This document shows positions 50,732 through 63,761 of a stretch of DNA of 64,000 bases, piece by piece. The position numbers and the translations under genes were made by a program. Position 1 is the stretch's first letter. The number at the start of each line of letters is the position of its first letter. Below the pieces are notes generated by a model that searched no databases, had not been told where the DNA came from, and saw only the letters and a program-made list of their open reading frames with translations. Origin of the DNA: Pyrrhoderma lamaoense (Eukaryota; Basidiomycota; Agaricomycetes; Hymenochaetales; Hymenochaetaceae); assembly GCA_002794735.1 (NCBI GenBank), contig NBAZ01000008.1, forward strand, positions 434,001 to 498,000. Direction: 5' to 3'.

Positions 50732-51526
50732 ATGGCAAATAAGACAGACTCAGAGTGCAGCGTTCCGTCGCAAAGACAGAACACCAAGCGTGATACGGAA
50801 TCACCTCCTAATTATACTCGCAGGAGTGACTCCAAGATGCATTCAAATTTCTTCTTTACCCTTGTTACATTCAAGGTTAGAGAAAATATATTAATCACTA
50901 TATATCCATTTCTCAAACTAACCTTTGGAACTAAGGTTGGGGATACGCTCTTCAGGGTACCCCGTCATGCATTTGAGACCGAGTCGACTGCCTTCTCACG
51001 TTTATTGCTGAGCGAGATAGGGGAAGACAAAGAGTATATAGAGCTTTCCGGGGTCAGCACAGACGAATTTTGCAGCTTGTTGAAAGTACTATACCCTCAA
51101 CCCAAGCCGTGAGTGATATAATCTTGAGAATCTGATCAGTACATGTGCTGTACTGATAGTTCGAATCCTAGATCAGAGAAGAATCTAACTAGTAATGAAT
51201 GGGTCTCTGCTTTAATCATATCCAACAAATGGGGGTTCGAGAAAATCAGGAAACTCGCTATGGATAACCTCAAAAACCTTAATCCCATCAAGAAACTCAA
51301 ACTTGCCAAGGATCTTAAAATCGCTGAATATGAATGGATTCACCCTGCTGTATACCAACTCGTCAATCGAAAGGAGACTTTATCTGAGAAAGAAGCAGCA
51401 GATATAGGTTTATCGACAGCCATGAAGATAAATAGAATCAGGGACAAACAATACACGAGTATATTGCGATTATTATTCACGCCACCCGTTTTTATACAAG
51501 AAAACATTAAGGATGAATTCAAGTAG
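50732..51526 (+). CDS. BTB/POZ domain protein, family copy 8, intact
   Basis: Exons 50732-50875, 50936-51108 and 51172-51526 give 223 residues. MANKTDSECSVPSQRQ opens a polar N-terminus ending NFFFTLVTFK. The BTB core is VGDTLFRVPRHAFETESTAF, then LSGVSTDEFCSLLKVLYPQP. Exon 3 gives EWVSALIISNKWGFEKIRKL, LKLAKDLKIAEYEWIHPAV and an ending in IKDEFK. It is a good reference for repairing the frames of copies 6 and 7. Confidence 0.87.
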
Positions 51527-54209
51527 ATAGATGCATTTGTACTCTTGACTTGCCTGTATTAGTACCTCCGATCTATATCAATCAACTTGAGCTTACCAGC
51601 TTGGCATAGATCATTTCAAATTGCAGTATTCCGGAATAGATAGGTCGAACCGGATTTGAGTAGATAGGATATTCTTGTCTCTGTATGCATAGATTTTCGT
51701 GCCATTCACGTAGGATATTCGGAACATGAGACATAGCCGGCGGAAGGTCCCAATTACCCAGTCTTTATGGTCTCTCCCAGCTTTTTAACATTCAGAACAG
51801 TAGTAGTCCGTATCCATCAACGGAAGTAGCATCAGATCCTTAAACATAAAAATAAGAGCTTCTTTCTCTGATCAATCGTATAAATTTAGTTGTCGCATTG
51901 ACAGGTGTCATATAGTGACTCCAGCACTTGCAAGCTCTTACCTACCGCTTCTAACCTACACATATTTCGTTTCCAAGCATTCCGAGTTTCGTAGGGAGCC
52001 ATAGCCCAACATCCAGAGCACCTTTAAAAGTCAAAAGTCAATGAAAGCAATAAGCGAGCCAGACCTACAAATATTATATATTAATTAATATTATTAAATT
52101 CTACAGTATAAAAATCAGGATTCTCACTTAAGTCCGTCAGCACAGGGATGACGATACAGCGAATTACCGAGACAGAAGAAGGAAAAAAAAAGAGGGATCT
52201 CCTCTCCCCCTCAACAAGGTAAATATGTAAATAGAAAGTGCTTTCATCTCATCTCAAAGAGTCCCTCTCCCCAAACTCAAATTTTCTCTTGATGTCACCC
52301 TCACTTAAAGGATGAATAAGGCCCGTAAGATGAGCACCTCAGTACTCCTCCCGATCAGATAAGAGACTCCCAAAACGCCTGTGCACGCACATACTTGGGC
52401 CATCCAAGCACGCACACGGGTCCACGGGCTCACAACGAACCCCCCCTCCCCAGTCCGAGGACGTCCGATCCCAACTCTTCTCCCTTACTCAACAACCCAG
52501 CAAGAATTTTCCCATGTACATTCAATAGAGTGTCTTAAAAAGGATAAAATACCACTCGACGAAGATCAGGCTGCTTACGGAAGGTGATCGAAGGGATTTG
52601 ATAGAGAGAGAAAGGTGAGGGATGTGAGGGTGGTAAGGAGAACCCAACCCCCACGCGAACAAACAAATAGTACAACGACCGAATGAAAGTTAATACGGGT
52701 ATACAAGCCCGATATGCGGCGAATAGCGCAAGAAAGAAGACATAACCATGTCCAAGTTCATTTGACTACAGAAGGAGACAAGGCACTGAGACGGCATCTC
52801 GTAGAAGCGTAAAATCAAGGAGACAGAAAGCAAAACAAAGTTTTATTTTTTTTTATTTTTTCCCCCTTGTTAAGTACCTGAACCAGAAGAGCATCGTCAA
52901 TCAGAGCATATCGAAGAGTAATCTGTAATCTCCATAAAGAAGTCTAAGGACAAGACATTCAGAGAGAGAGAGAGAGGCAGGGTCCAGAATGCTCAGAAGA
53001 AAAAAACATGGTCAGCAGCGTTTTTTTTTTGATCCATTTAGAGTTCAAGGGAGAAGCTTAAGGGTGTAATTTCGGAAAACAACCAACTTTCGTTCGATAC
53101 TACCGAGGATTTCATGAATTTACTCCCCACCGATATAGATGATGTCTAAAAGTTAAGATCTAGTTCGACGTATACAAGACGCAGCACTTGTATAACGTAC
53201 ATTGTACACAAAAGTTTTGTGGGATGTATAGGTAGGATTAATTTTTGGATAGGAGAAGGAGAAGGAAAAAAAAAAACATGGCAAGGTTCGTGAAAAAAAA
53301 ATGAACTCAGAATAAGGAAAGTGCAAAGAAAGGAAGAAAAAAGAAAAAGGATAGTAAAGTAAGGAAAATACAATTAGTAGAGTACAACCATAATAGCTAC
53401 AAAATCATTATGGGGAATAAGTAGTTGAAAAAAAAAAGGGATATAAACAAGCAAAGGACAACTAGTTCCTTTAGAAGTATAGCCGGAGGAGTGGGGGGCC
53501 ATCAAGTGTAGGTATGCTAGCGCTCAGTCACATGTTCTCCAAGATGATGAGCTAAGCTACACACACTTTAAGGAAGCAATACAAGTGTCAAGAAAGAAAG
53601 TGAAATGGGAGATTTAGATGCAGTAAGTCTGGGGAGAAGAAGAAAAATATGTGAAGGAGTATCAAGAGAAACGTTAGGCATGGTGGTTTTATCGATGTTT
53701 TGTAATGAGGGCTCATAGAAGGTGGTATAAACGGAAGCGCAACAAGGTGGAAGACGGAGAGGCGAGCAAGGGACAGCAAGTAGGGTCAGATGAGACATCG
53801 AGCAGATCGAGTAAGATATCGAGCTACACAAGAAGCAAGCTATGCTATGAGCACGAATGACCACACAAGAGTAGACTTCCTGACTTTTAAAAGAATATAC
53901 AAAGGACATCATAAGCGCCAAGACATTATGCATGAGCAGATTGAAAGAGATAGTGTTATTGAAAGGGAGTAAGTGGATAATGATGGATATATTCAATGAT
54001 TGAAGTTGCCTTTCCAAAAAAAATGCGCGGGGGGGGGGGTTCCAATTCAATACAGGAAGGTTCGGAGATCCATGGCATACGACACCCGACGGGTGATAGA
54101 AAAGAAGAGAACAGAGGTGGCGTTAGAGAAACAAGACAGAGATAAACACAAGAAAGAGAAAGAGGAAAGTGAAGTGATCAAGAGAGCACACTCTTCGGTC
54201 TTATCACCA
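51527..54209. other. Long intergenic stretch with simple-sequence tracts
   Basis: No gene is supported. The region has A/T-rich low-complexity segments (52850-52865, 53266-53300), an AG dinucleotide run near 52963-52977 and a G11 tract at about 54030-54040. The part from about 52200 to 54200 probably includes the 3' untranslated region of the SKN7-like gene. A plus-strand frame at 54000-54299 is low-complexity Lys/Glu sequence. Confidence 0.5.
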
Positions 54210-57200
54210 TTACTCTATAACCTCGAATCTCCCTCTTTTCCCGTCTCTCTCTTCTTCCATATCCATCTCCATTCTCCTCTTTTCCATTGTGTTCCCTAAT
54301 GTTTGCACACTAGTCATCCCCACTGCCACACCAGCTGACCCCATACCTACGAGATTGAAATTCGTATTCAAGCCCTGGAAGTTCTCTCCGTTGACAATTC
54401 CTTGCAGTATGTTTGCATATTCCTCGTCTGATAGGCCCATTCCCGCCAAAGGATTGATCTTACCAACACCATCTTCATCTACGACGGGTGGATTGGCAGC
54501 TGTAACCATCAGTGCCTGATCAAATTGCCTATCTGATAACGGAGGAATGCCGACCGAACGTGGAACTTTAGAAAGTTGTTGTATGGTCTTAAGATGCGTA
54601 AGATGTTTCTAAACATAGAAATACGTTAATTATCACCTCCAATTTATGAAACAGAAATAAGGACATGCCTCCAGCATACTTAAAAGTCCTTCCTTCGTAA
54701 ATGGTTTAGGCAGGATGTCGTTCATACCTATTGATTCAATCATCGAAATTAGCACTTAACATGCTTTAAATGTTCTGACAACTGTTAATTACCATGATTA
54801 TAATATGTCATGATTTCACTCGGTTTTGAGTTACTCGTCATGGAAATAATAGGCGTCATATGATCGAATTGGCGGATCAGAGAAGTCGCAGATACACCAT
54901 CAAGCTTCGGCATCACGATGTCCTACACGTAATTAACATGTCAGTTTGGAGTTATTAGATTTATCAAAAAGGTACGACAAAACAGTCGTCACAGGGAGAG
55001 AAGAAGGGAGGGGGGATAAAACTTACCATTAGAACCAAATCATACTTCTCCAAGTTCATCTTGTTCACTGCGACTACACCATCCACCGCCACATCAATTG
55101 TACACCAAATACCTGCAAGAATTTGCTTGACAGCTTTCGGCTAACAGCGTCGTCATCCACGAGTAGGACACGCGGAGGTACAGCCCACCCAGGGACGAAT
55201 GTTGACCGCCTGACTCTTAGTTTCTGGGCACTTCCTGGACGAGCAATGGTGCCATTCATATTAGTGTTATCAAACTCTCCACCATTACCACCCTGTATTA
55301 TTGAAGATGTAGCAGTACCATTCGTGGATGAGGAAGATGCATAACCAGTCGTGGTTTGTTGCTGCTGCTGTTGCTGTTGCATTTCTTGCTGAATAAGCCC
55401 AGCTCTCGCAGGATCAAAGGACCAGATGGCACTGTCGTCATCGCCAGTTGATTTGGGCATTAAATGACCCAAAGTGAATACTTGGAGACCTGAATGTGTT
55501 ATACTGGTAGCAGGTGGGGGTGTCATCCTCCCACCTTGTCCTCCACCGGCATAAAGATTCATCGCGGTAGTCTCCGGACCAGGCATTATGAACGGCTCCG
55601 AACCAGATGCATACTGCACACTGGGTAAGACTTGTGGTTGTGGTGGGCCTTGTTGCATGCCGACAACGCCACCTATCCCAGACGCAGATGCCGGCCTCTG
55701 CCTCGCAAGTTCCTCTATCCTTTGCAAGGTATCCTCCCGACTAAGATTCGTCAACGTAGCATTAGCTCCTTCGTTGCTGGACCCATTGTTCCCGTTGGCA
55801 TTATTTGCCCCCCTTGATACATCCTGAGACTCTGGACTTCCTTGCTGATTTTGCAAGACATTCGTCGTATTGGCATTCAATAAGGATGATGGGGTTATGG
55901 GTCTGTCTCCATTCGTTATCACACCATTCGTAAATGTCATACCCGCAGCTGCCGCTCGCCTAGATATTTCGTTCAGCTGTTCTAGCGAAGCACGCGCAAC
56001 ATCATCCTCTACATAATTCCCGACCATCCTCTGAGCCTCCCGAGCAGCCACAAATGGATTTTGATCGGCAAAAACCCCTCCACTACTACCTCCACCGCCG
56101 CCACCTCCCCATTACCATTTGCAGTCCGAGCTGCATTGTTAGCATTTTGACTTTCCTTTAACTTAGCTGACAACATCGTATCATACCAAGTTGTATCGGA
56201 GATAACCAGGACAAACATAAAAAATAAAATTAATCAGGCTATAATCACAATAAAAATAAAAAAAGAGAAGAAAAAAGAGTTTTAGATAAGAAGAGCAACT
56301 TCCATGATATAAAAAGGTATGGAGAATGCAGACTATGAAGGGATCCAAATATAGATTTGGATGTTACCTACCATTCTCCAGTTGCAAGAAATAATGAATA
56401 AGACTTTGCATTAAATTGTCTTGTTGAGCCATATTCCGTTGGAAGTTAACCATCTCGCCAAGAACGGACTGGTAATTGCTTTCTAGATGTCGGATATGCG
56501 ATGCCATATCGTCGTGGGCTTGGGTCAGTCGATCGACCTGAGCCTGTAGTGATTGGATGATTGCATTGTCAACACCATCTGAAGGCGAAACACCCGGTGA
56601 ATTCGCGTGTCCTCGGGCATTCCCAGCCGCCTTTCGTTGTGCAGGGACCTTTCGCTTGATGTTTTCTAGTGCGTCCCGGCGGTCTATTTGGAAATCCGGA
56701 TGTTTGAATGTCCAGCTCTAGGTGAGCGAATAGCAAAAAAAGGTGTAGTTAGAACAAAGTCATGGTCAAAAATACAGTATGGGAACGCACATGCTCCCCA
56801 AATTGGTTATCGTCAGAGTTCTTAACCTGTGAACATAGGGGTGATTAGACTTTCGAGAGAACGACGATCTTTATAGTAATTCTTGTTTAAAAAAATACCT
56901 TGTGAAAATCATATTTGTTGAGCTGGCGAACAAAGCTAGCGAAATTTGAGTGCTTGAACATTCGAGGTAAAATTGATTTTGTAAACTCGTTCATATCCTT
57001 GAAACGTCTTAGTATATGCGGTCAAAATTTAGCTCTCACTAAGTAATACCTACTTTGACAACAAATGCATCCCCAGCCTGATTCCAAGATACAACATGTT
57101 GAAAAGCGGAGTCCTCCAGCATCCTAAAGTATTGTAATAATATAAATAAGTTGAGGGCCTGAGCGCCATTTCGGCCGGAGCAAAGAAAAGAACTTGGAGC

Positions 57201-57777
57201 GAAGGGAGAAAAAAGGAGAGGAAAATAAAACATACTTGTACAATTTTTTAACAAAATCACTAGTCGAATTCATTCCGTCATCTCCCTCTTTCTGTTCTTG
57301 CACAGAAGGAGCATGATTCCGAGACGAGCCTTGCTGTTGAGAATCACGCTCACGGATTCCATTGCTAGGACCAGGGCTGTCAGTTATCTTCCCTTTACTC
57401 TCGCGCCTCCGAAGATTTGAATGAGATTCATCGCGCGAATTGCTCGTGCGGTGGCCGGACCAAGGAGCCGTCGAACCGGCAGTAGTTGGGCTAGTGAGTC
57501 CTGCCGAGCTTGTAGGCGTCGAAAGCGAGGGATGGTAAGAAGGAGGTGGATAGCGAGAGTCCGGGGCAGAATGTGGCATAGCGGGAAGCGGTGGAAGAAT
57601 GTTTGTTCGGTGATATGTTGGTAAGGGTGAGTTACTACCAAGAGAGGAAGGTAGAGGTAATTGGCCACCCTGAGTGAAGAGCGGCTGTCGAGGCTGGTGG
57701 GAGTGGGAGTGAGATTGGTGGTGGGGATGATGTTGTTGATGTTGGTGCTGGTGATGGTACGAGGAGGACTGTTCCAT
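54210..57777 (-). CDS. SKN7: Skn7/Prr1-like response regulator with HSF-type DNA-binding domain
   Basis: The start at 57777 opens a His/Gln/Pro/Ser-rich N-terminus. The heat-shock-factor-type DNA-binding domain follows, spread over small exons: [20 protein letters not shown], then [20 protein letters not shown] and [14 protein letters not shown] coiled coil comes next ([20 protein letters not shown], then [10 protein letters not shown]). A long Asn/Gln/Gly-rich region follows. The receiver domain has [13 protein letters not shown], the phospho-acceptor Asp in [15 protein letters not shown] and the Lys in MNDILPKPF. Skn7 receives phosphate from Ypd1 in osmotic and oxidative stress signalling. 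One missing base lies in the C4 run at plus 56107-56110, before a Gly/Ser run. A polyglutamine tract is encoded near 55357-55380. The stop is at 54210. Confidence 0.93.
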
Positions 57778-60700
57778 GACGGGGGTAGTCCGGGAATCGA
57801 GTTACGAGAATAGACACGATCGATATGGCCCTGGAGCTTGGTGAATGGAGGAAGTGATGGAGGAGGTGTGGAAGTGATGAGTACGCCGCGGACGATGAGG
57901 AGGGCGACGACGAGGACGACGTTGACGAGCTGAGGCGTCGGATTGGGGACAGATGGGGTGTACGCGGTAGTCGGTGCAAGAAAAGAGCGGGAGGTGAAGC
58001 TACAAGTAGGCACGAGCGAAAGGGTCGGCACGGAAGGCCGAGATACCATTTATGGAGGTATACCTACTGGATCGGGAAGTAGACATCCATAACCCTAATC
58101 TGAGCTTTGGCTCTGCCTCCGGTCTGCTCTAGGCCTCCCAATAAACGTGAGCCAATGGTGACCGTGCCCACACTCGTCCTCTCGCCGTCACCGACGTCGA
58201 CGATCAGCCTCGGGCTGTGTCGAGTCCAGGCCAGGATCCATCAGTACACATCATCCCTCGCTTCACTTCTCACAGACACTCCTTTCGTTCGTCGCTCTTA
58301 TCGATTTACTTCCATATCAATCTCTCGCCCCATCAGATCTCCCACAAACGTAAATCCGGTGGCTTCACCTTCCTCGATCCCTCTCGCTCCTCAAAGCTCT
58401 ACCAATCTCATAGCCTATCGGTCGGGGCTATTCTATCATCCTTCTTGTTACATGTATGCGTATGCTGAACTTGTGCAATTCTTCCCGTTATCGCTCTCTA
58501 GATCACATTCTTGAAATTGATCAGGAATCCCCGATCTTTCGCACCGGTTCGTATTTCCTGCTTTACTGCGGGTGAGAACAAAATATTCATATTGATGCCT
58601 GCTTTTCTATGGCGCCAACTTCGAGTTGAAACTCTTCTATTTCCAAGAAAGTTTAATTATTCGTTTTTTCTAGTGCTTAAGCCCCCCCCCTTCACTAAAA
58701 GTCCGCTTTAGCTACCTCGAGTATTCCGAACTTTCCGGCGACAGTATATCCAAGTTTCAGAACTCTATCACTTCATTTCTGTTCCACCTAACCTTTTCCC
58801 CGACGTCACTTTTGGTAACAATCGTAGCAGCGCCCAGGATAAAAGAACGCTAGATAACAGAAACGGGGACTGCACATAATAGTTTTTCGCCAATCTATCA
58901 GTCACTAGAGTTTCAGGCGCTGAATATGCATTAATTTCTTTAAGAATATACATGCTTTTTCAATATCTCAATGACGCCGTTTGAACAAGTCTGCATCTGT
59001 GCATGTCGACAATATATATACTAGCACAGCGCAATTGAACACCAAACCAACTTCGGTCTTCAATCATTGATCAGGTTTTCTTGCTTCTCACCATTCATTT
59101 GATCTGAACATCGATTCCTGTACAGTATTGAAGATGGATCTTGGACATTATGATGCAGCTAGTGCACTAACGCTAAGCGTTTTTAGCTTTTCTTTCTCAG
59201 GCAGACGTAGCAAAACCCCCTTTTGTTGTATGTGGGCATGATTTCAGTGCCATGTACCCTCTGACGAAGTTTGTTACTCATAGGCGTACTTCCCGTTGTC
59301 AACGCAGATGTGTTGCGACCATAAGCAAATTGCCTAATTAATTGATTAACCTTTCTCCCGCTTCGACTTCCCGTTCCCGCCTCATCACTGTTTGTTCCGT
59401 TGTACCTGTCCCTCTTGATCCTCATCCTCCGCTGCAATCCACTCATCAGGATCAACAATCTACAAGCCTGTGCACGCCCTTGACCTCAGTGCAGATGGAA
59501 GCCGCTGCTGCTGAAAACGACTTGAGTGCGTTTACTGGGAAGACGGAGTTGAGTCGAGATGGGCCCAGGTCGAGGCCTAGAACTGGGTTTATGTGAAATT
59601 ACCGTTGACATGGACGACTAAATCTATATGACACCCTGATGTCCCACGCCCCCGAAATTCTGATTCTGACTGATGCTGCCTGATAGAGACTATAGTAACT
59701 AAGTATGTGCTGATAGATGTACCTTGTTCGTCTTTGCTCAAAAACAGACCGACGATGAACCATCTTACCTTGACAAGCCCGCGACAACCGCATCTTTGTA
59801 TTATTTTACCTCAAACATCAACTTGAGCAAAATACTCGCTACCTCATTTAACATACGTCAACGACACTGATTCATCGAAACTTATACTTACAGTCTTATA
59901 TGGCGAAATTGTCGGTCTCATTAACCTAAAGCTGAGAACCAACTCCAGTAATCATTCATGCATCTGAGCATTACGACACCAAGCGATACCTCTTCGTCAT
60001 GGCTTGTCTGGAAACAATATCATCTTCTGTTTACTGACGGAAAACAGTTCTAAGGACTATATATTCAATGCCGACGCTTCAAAGCGTAACGTTATCCTCC
60101 GAAGAAAACATACTCATCGGGTTATTAGACATTTAAGCTCTTCCCCCTCCAGGTACTGCCCTGGTTCCTTGACTCTCTTCTCCGGTATACATACACAATC
60201 ACACTTTTCGGACCCTTCAAATAAAGTTGCAGGCTAAAACACTGATACGAGTATACGTATGCCGGGACATCGCAGTTCCTGTGGCTTTTGCAGTTTGCGA
60301 TTGACGTTATCACCAAAGGTCAAGATCAAATTAGAGATCGAAGGTAGTTCCTGAGATTTCATAGCTTCTACAGATTCATTCAAGTGGCCGTAAAAACATT
60401 GACAAAAGCTTCGTTTCTTAAAGGGGGCCCTTATTTGAATAGTGTCGTTATGGCTGAGAGTACCTGTCGAACCTTTTGGGTGACTTGACAACATGTTAGA
60501 CGTCATTTATTTACAAATTCTGACTAAGGGGAATAATAGATCAGACTCCAATAATTATTATTCAAAGTATCATCGGACATCGGGCAGATAGTACTAAGAC
60601 TACTGGTTCCTGTAAGATACCAACTACTGTTGAAAAACTTGTAGTATTCGCCTATCTACTAGGGATATAATTAATCATACATTATAAATAACTAAGAAAA

Positions 60701-61682
60701 AGGTGTTTTCTTACCCTTAAACTACTATTTCTAGCAAGCTGTAAATTGACGAAGGCAATTCTAAAAACAATAAATGTAATATAATTCCTTTCCCCATAAA
60801 TGTTGATTCAAAGTACTGCACAAATTACGTGTACTGTATATCACTGACGTCATCGACCCTTTAGGAAACTATCGCAACCTTTTGGCAATAGACTGGTACG
60901 TGTACGTTATCTTTCCCTTCCAACCACCATCAAGCAACGCCATTTATGGTATGAGAACAACTGAGTTAACTCAGATATCGCACAACTTGAGTCACTCACA
61001 TTCTTAGAATCCAAGTCAATGTTCTGAAAAGCAACGGCGAAATCTATTCCTTATCAGCCCTTCTCACCTGACACTTTTGACTCCACTTATCCCTTGATCG
61101 TCCCAAATTTCGTAGGTGTTCTTCTCCCGTTTAGCAAATCTTTTCTTCGGACCTTGAAGGTTCGAAGCCTCATGAATGATACAACCAAAATCTCCCACCC
61201 CACAAATCAAGTAAGCATACAAGCTTTTAAAAGAACAATTGGGGTCCAGTGATTGGCTTTCCTTCTCGTTTCTCGTTTCTCGTCGCTCAGAACTCTCGGA
61301 TCTAGTATGATAAGTGGGGCTTTGCTGCGTACGTATACATACGTACTCGTTGTCTCAAAGTTTTTTTTTCTAGTTACGTTATGCATATAGGGCTCTCTCT
61401 TCTCATGGGAAATCAGAAGAGAAAGAGCTATAAGAATCCAAGGGAATCTATAAACCAATGTTTATAAATATCGAGATCTTAATGGTTCGTTGGATGCTCT
61501 TCTATCAAGTAGGACTTTCTTTGGAAGGATGAATATCTCTCTTCGTTGTGTTAAACCCACTCAAAAGAATACACGATGACATTCAAGGAAATTGGTCCCG
61601 AAAAGATCCCTAATTCTGAAAAACATTGTTGAGTCTATGAAGATACGATTTCTATGTAGTTACACTTGAAACGCGAGTAGGA
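57778..61682. other. Gene-poor stretch including the SKN7 5' region
   Basis: 57778-58090 is the pyrimidine-rich (minus strand) leader of the SKN7-like gene. Beyond that, open frames are under about 140 codons and carry no recognised motif. A C10 tract lies near 58681-58690, and a perfect 14-base palindrome at 60961-60974. A minus-strand frame at 59183-59458 is basic and ends CYVCLRKKS but has no recognisable family. Confidence 0.5.
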
Positions 61683-62618
61683 TCAAAGTACTTCCAAGCC
61701 CTCCTTTTTCGCATTGTCTTTTATACAATCTTCAGTGGGAGGTTTAAAACACCTATGATCATGATAGCATATATCTCGAAGTCTCATCAATCTCATGGAC
61801 ATTTCAAATCCAATCGAATTGGCTTCATCTAATGTTAATGGTTCGGGGCGTATTACGAGCTGAATGATTGCAGGAGTAAACCACTCGTTGACTTCGCAAC
61901 TCATAGAAAGTCGTAATCTCTGCACGGGATCCAAATCTTGGAGTTTTCGTATGGAGAGAGAACGTACTCGACGGAAGAACCACATATGAGATAGTTTCAG
62001 TACAGAGATCCATTGTTCTTGGGATAAGGATAACAACCCATCGGGCATGAATCTAATGATTAGTTTACGAATATCAACAGTATTAACCTTTGACATTAAA
62101 CATATGAAGCCTTTTATTTTTGTTGTAACTCACAGTGAAGCGTCAGGATAAAGGACCTTCAAAAGAGAGGAGAAGTCTTTAGAAGAAACACCCTCGAGAA
62201 CCAGAGGCCTCGCATCACTTTTCCCATCAACGTCTTCGTTGTCACCACGAGGGAGTAAAAACAGATTCCTAAACACTTCTGATTCTTTTAAGAAAGCACT
62301 TAAAGGGACTTTGTATATCTCGTTTTCAACCTTTTGTTTTGTTTTGTTTACGGATCCACAAAGATTATAAAGTGGGCGGGGGGGGGGACGGAGAGAAAAG
62401 GGGAGAAGAAGAAGAAAAAAATTATGTTAATTATGGGTTTTGAATAGTATTGATCCATCTGATCAATCGAGTGATAAATCCAAAAAACATGTAAGTACCT
62501 TGAATGTTATGAGATCATAGTAGTGAGGTTTGATCACAGTAGTAGGCGCTCCTTCAGGGATATCAATCGCATCCTTTTCGTCGTGATCAAGACTTTGTAA
62601 GCTATGTATACTTGTCAT
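61683..62618 (-). CDS. BTB/POZ domain protein, family copy 9, intact
   Basis: Exons 62618-62499, 62330-62134 and 62052-61683 give 228 residues. MTSIHSLQSLDHDEKDAI leads to YYDLITFK. The BTB core is VENEIYKVPLSAFLKESEVF, then LPRGDNEDVDGKSDARPLVL and FSSLLKVLYPDAS. Exon 3 reads FMPDGLLSLSQEQWISVLKL and MSCEVNEWFTPAIIQLVIRP. The first intron is unusually long for this window (168 bases) and contains a G10 tract near 62381-62390. Copies 9 and 10 form their own subgroup with IYKVP in place of LFRVP. Confidence 0.87.
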
Positions 62619-62865
62619 GTTTAAGAATAGGGAGAAATGGCGATAAAGTGGGACTTTGAAGGATAACTAAAGCTTATGGGAGATCTTATATAGGGTAGAT
62701 ATATTGATATTTCAATAAACGTTTTACATAAAATGCCTCAAGTTCTACACGTTGTCACGGTTTGTGTGCTTCTTACTTAATATGTGTGTGTTTGTCAATA
62801 CCATAACTTCGTGCTCGTTAGGGTTCTGTTTCATATATAGTACTATATTGGGCATATAATCCTAG
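62619..62865. other. Spacer between BTB copies 9 and 10
   Basis: Short AT-rich spacer containing the promoter of copy 9 and the 3' flank of copy 10, which is transcribed in the same direction. No gene. Confidence 0.5.
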
Positions 62866-63761
62866 TTATCTATAAGTTCGTGTGTAGTCGAAGTACAGGT
62901 TAGAAGGAGGCACACTAAGTTCCAAGCCCTCCACACTTGCAAACTCCTTGATATCATTAAACCGAAAAATAGGAAATGGTCTGGATTTCGCACTGCCTAC
63001 AGTTCGATACTGCTTGTAAAGACATCGCTCTCGAGTTCTCATGATATTCATGGACAGCTCGAATCCAAGTATCCTAGTCTCTTCCGGTGTCAATGGTTCC
63101 GATCGTCTTATGAGATCAATGACTGCGGGTGAAAACCATTCCTTGACTTCGCATTCTGTTGAGAACTGTACTTTGCGCACAGGATCTAGCTCCTGGAGAT
63201 TATGAATGGCGAGTATGCGTATCCTGATGAAAGACCACATATGCGATAATTTCAGCACAGAAACCCATTGGTCAATGGATAAGTACAACACTCCATTCGG
63301 CATAAATCTATTTAGTATGTTACTATTAGTCAACTCTGCAATTTCATTTGTAAAAGTATATCAAACGTGTTGACTCACAAAGAAGGACTAGGGTAAAGAA
63401 CTTTGAGAAGGCAAGAGAAATCTTCTGAAGAAATTCCTTCAAGGACTAGAGGTTTCGTGTCACTTTTCCCATCTGCGTCTTCAGCGTTGTCTTGAGGTAG
63501 CATGAACATGTCCTCAAAGACCTTCGACTCCTCACGAAAAGCGCATGTAGGAACTTTGTATATATTGTCTTCAACCTGTTGGTGTTGAATTATAATTTTG
63601 TAGAGTATAGTAGCTCTTTGGTCAGAAGGATCTATCTTATGACTATACGAGACAATTGATGGAATTGTCACCTTTATTGTAATAAGCTCATAATAAAGGG
63701 GCCTGTGACTTTTAGCTGAACTGATTCTTGATATACATCTCAGTAGACCGACGTCTGACAT
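62866..63761 (-). CDS. BTB/POZ domain protein, family copy 10, intact
   Basis: Exons 63761-63672, 63575-63379 and 63307-62866 give 242 residues. MSDVGLLRCISRISSAKS leads to YYELITIK. The BTB core is VEDNIYKVPTCAFREESKVF, then LPQDNAEDADGKSDTKPLVL and FSCLLKVLYPSPS. Exon 3 has FMPNGVLYLSIDQWVSVLKL and STECEVKEWFSPAVIDLIRR. It ends in a tail with YFDYTRTYR. It is clearly a sister of copy 9 by direct tandem duplication. Confidence 0.87.

Noticed and set aside
57384..58049. Long minus-strand frames overlapping the SKN7 N-terminus
   Set aside because: Low-complexity Pro/Ser/His sequence in alternative frames of the His/Gln-rich SKN7 N-terminus and its pyrimidine-rich leader.
59183..59458. Basic 91-codon frame ending CYVCLRKKS, suspected transposon gag knuckle
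   Set aside because: Only one CxxC pair is present, without the CCHC spacing, and no polymerase or integrase sequence lies nearby.
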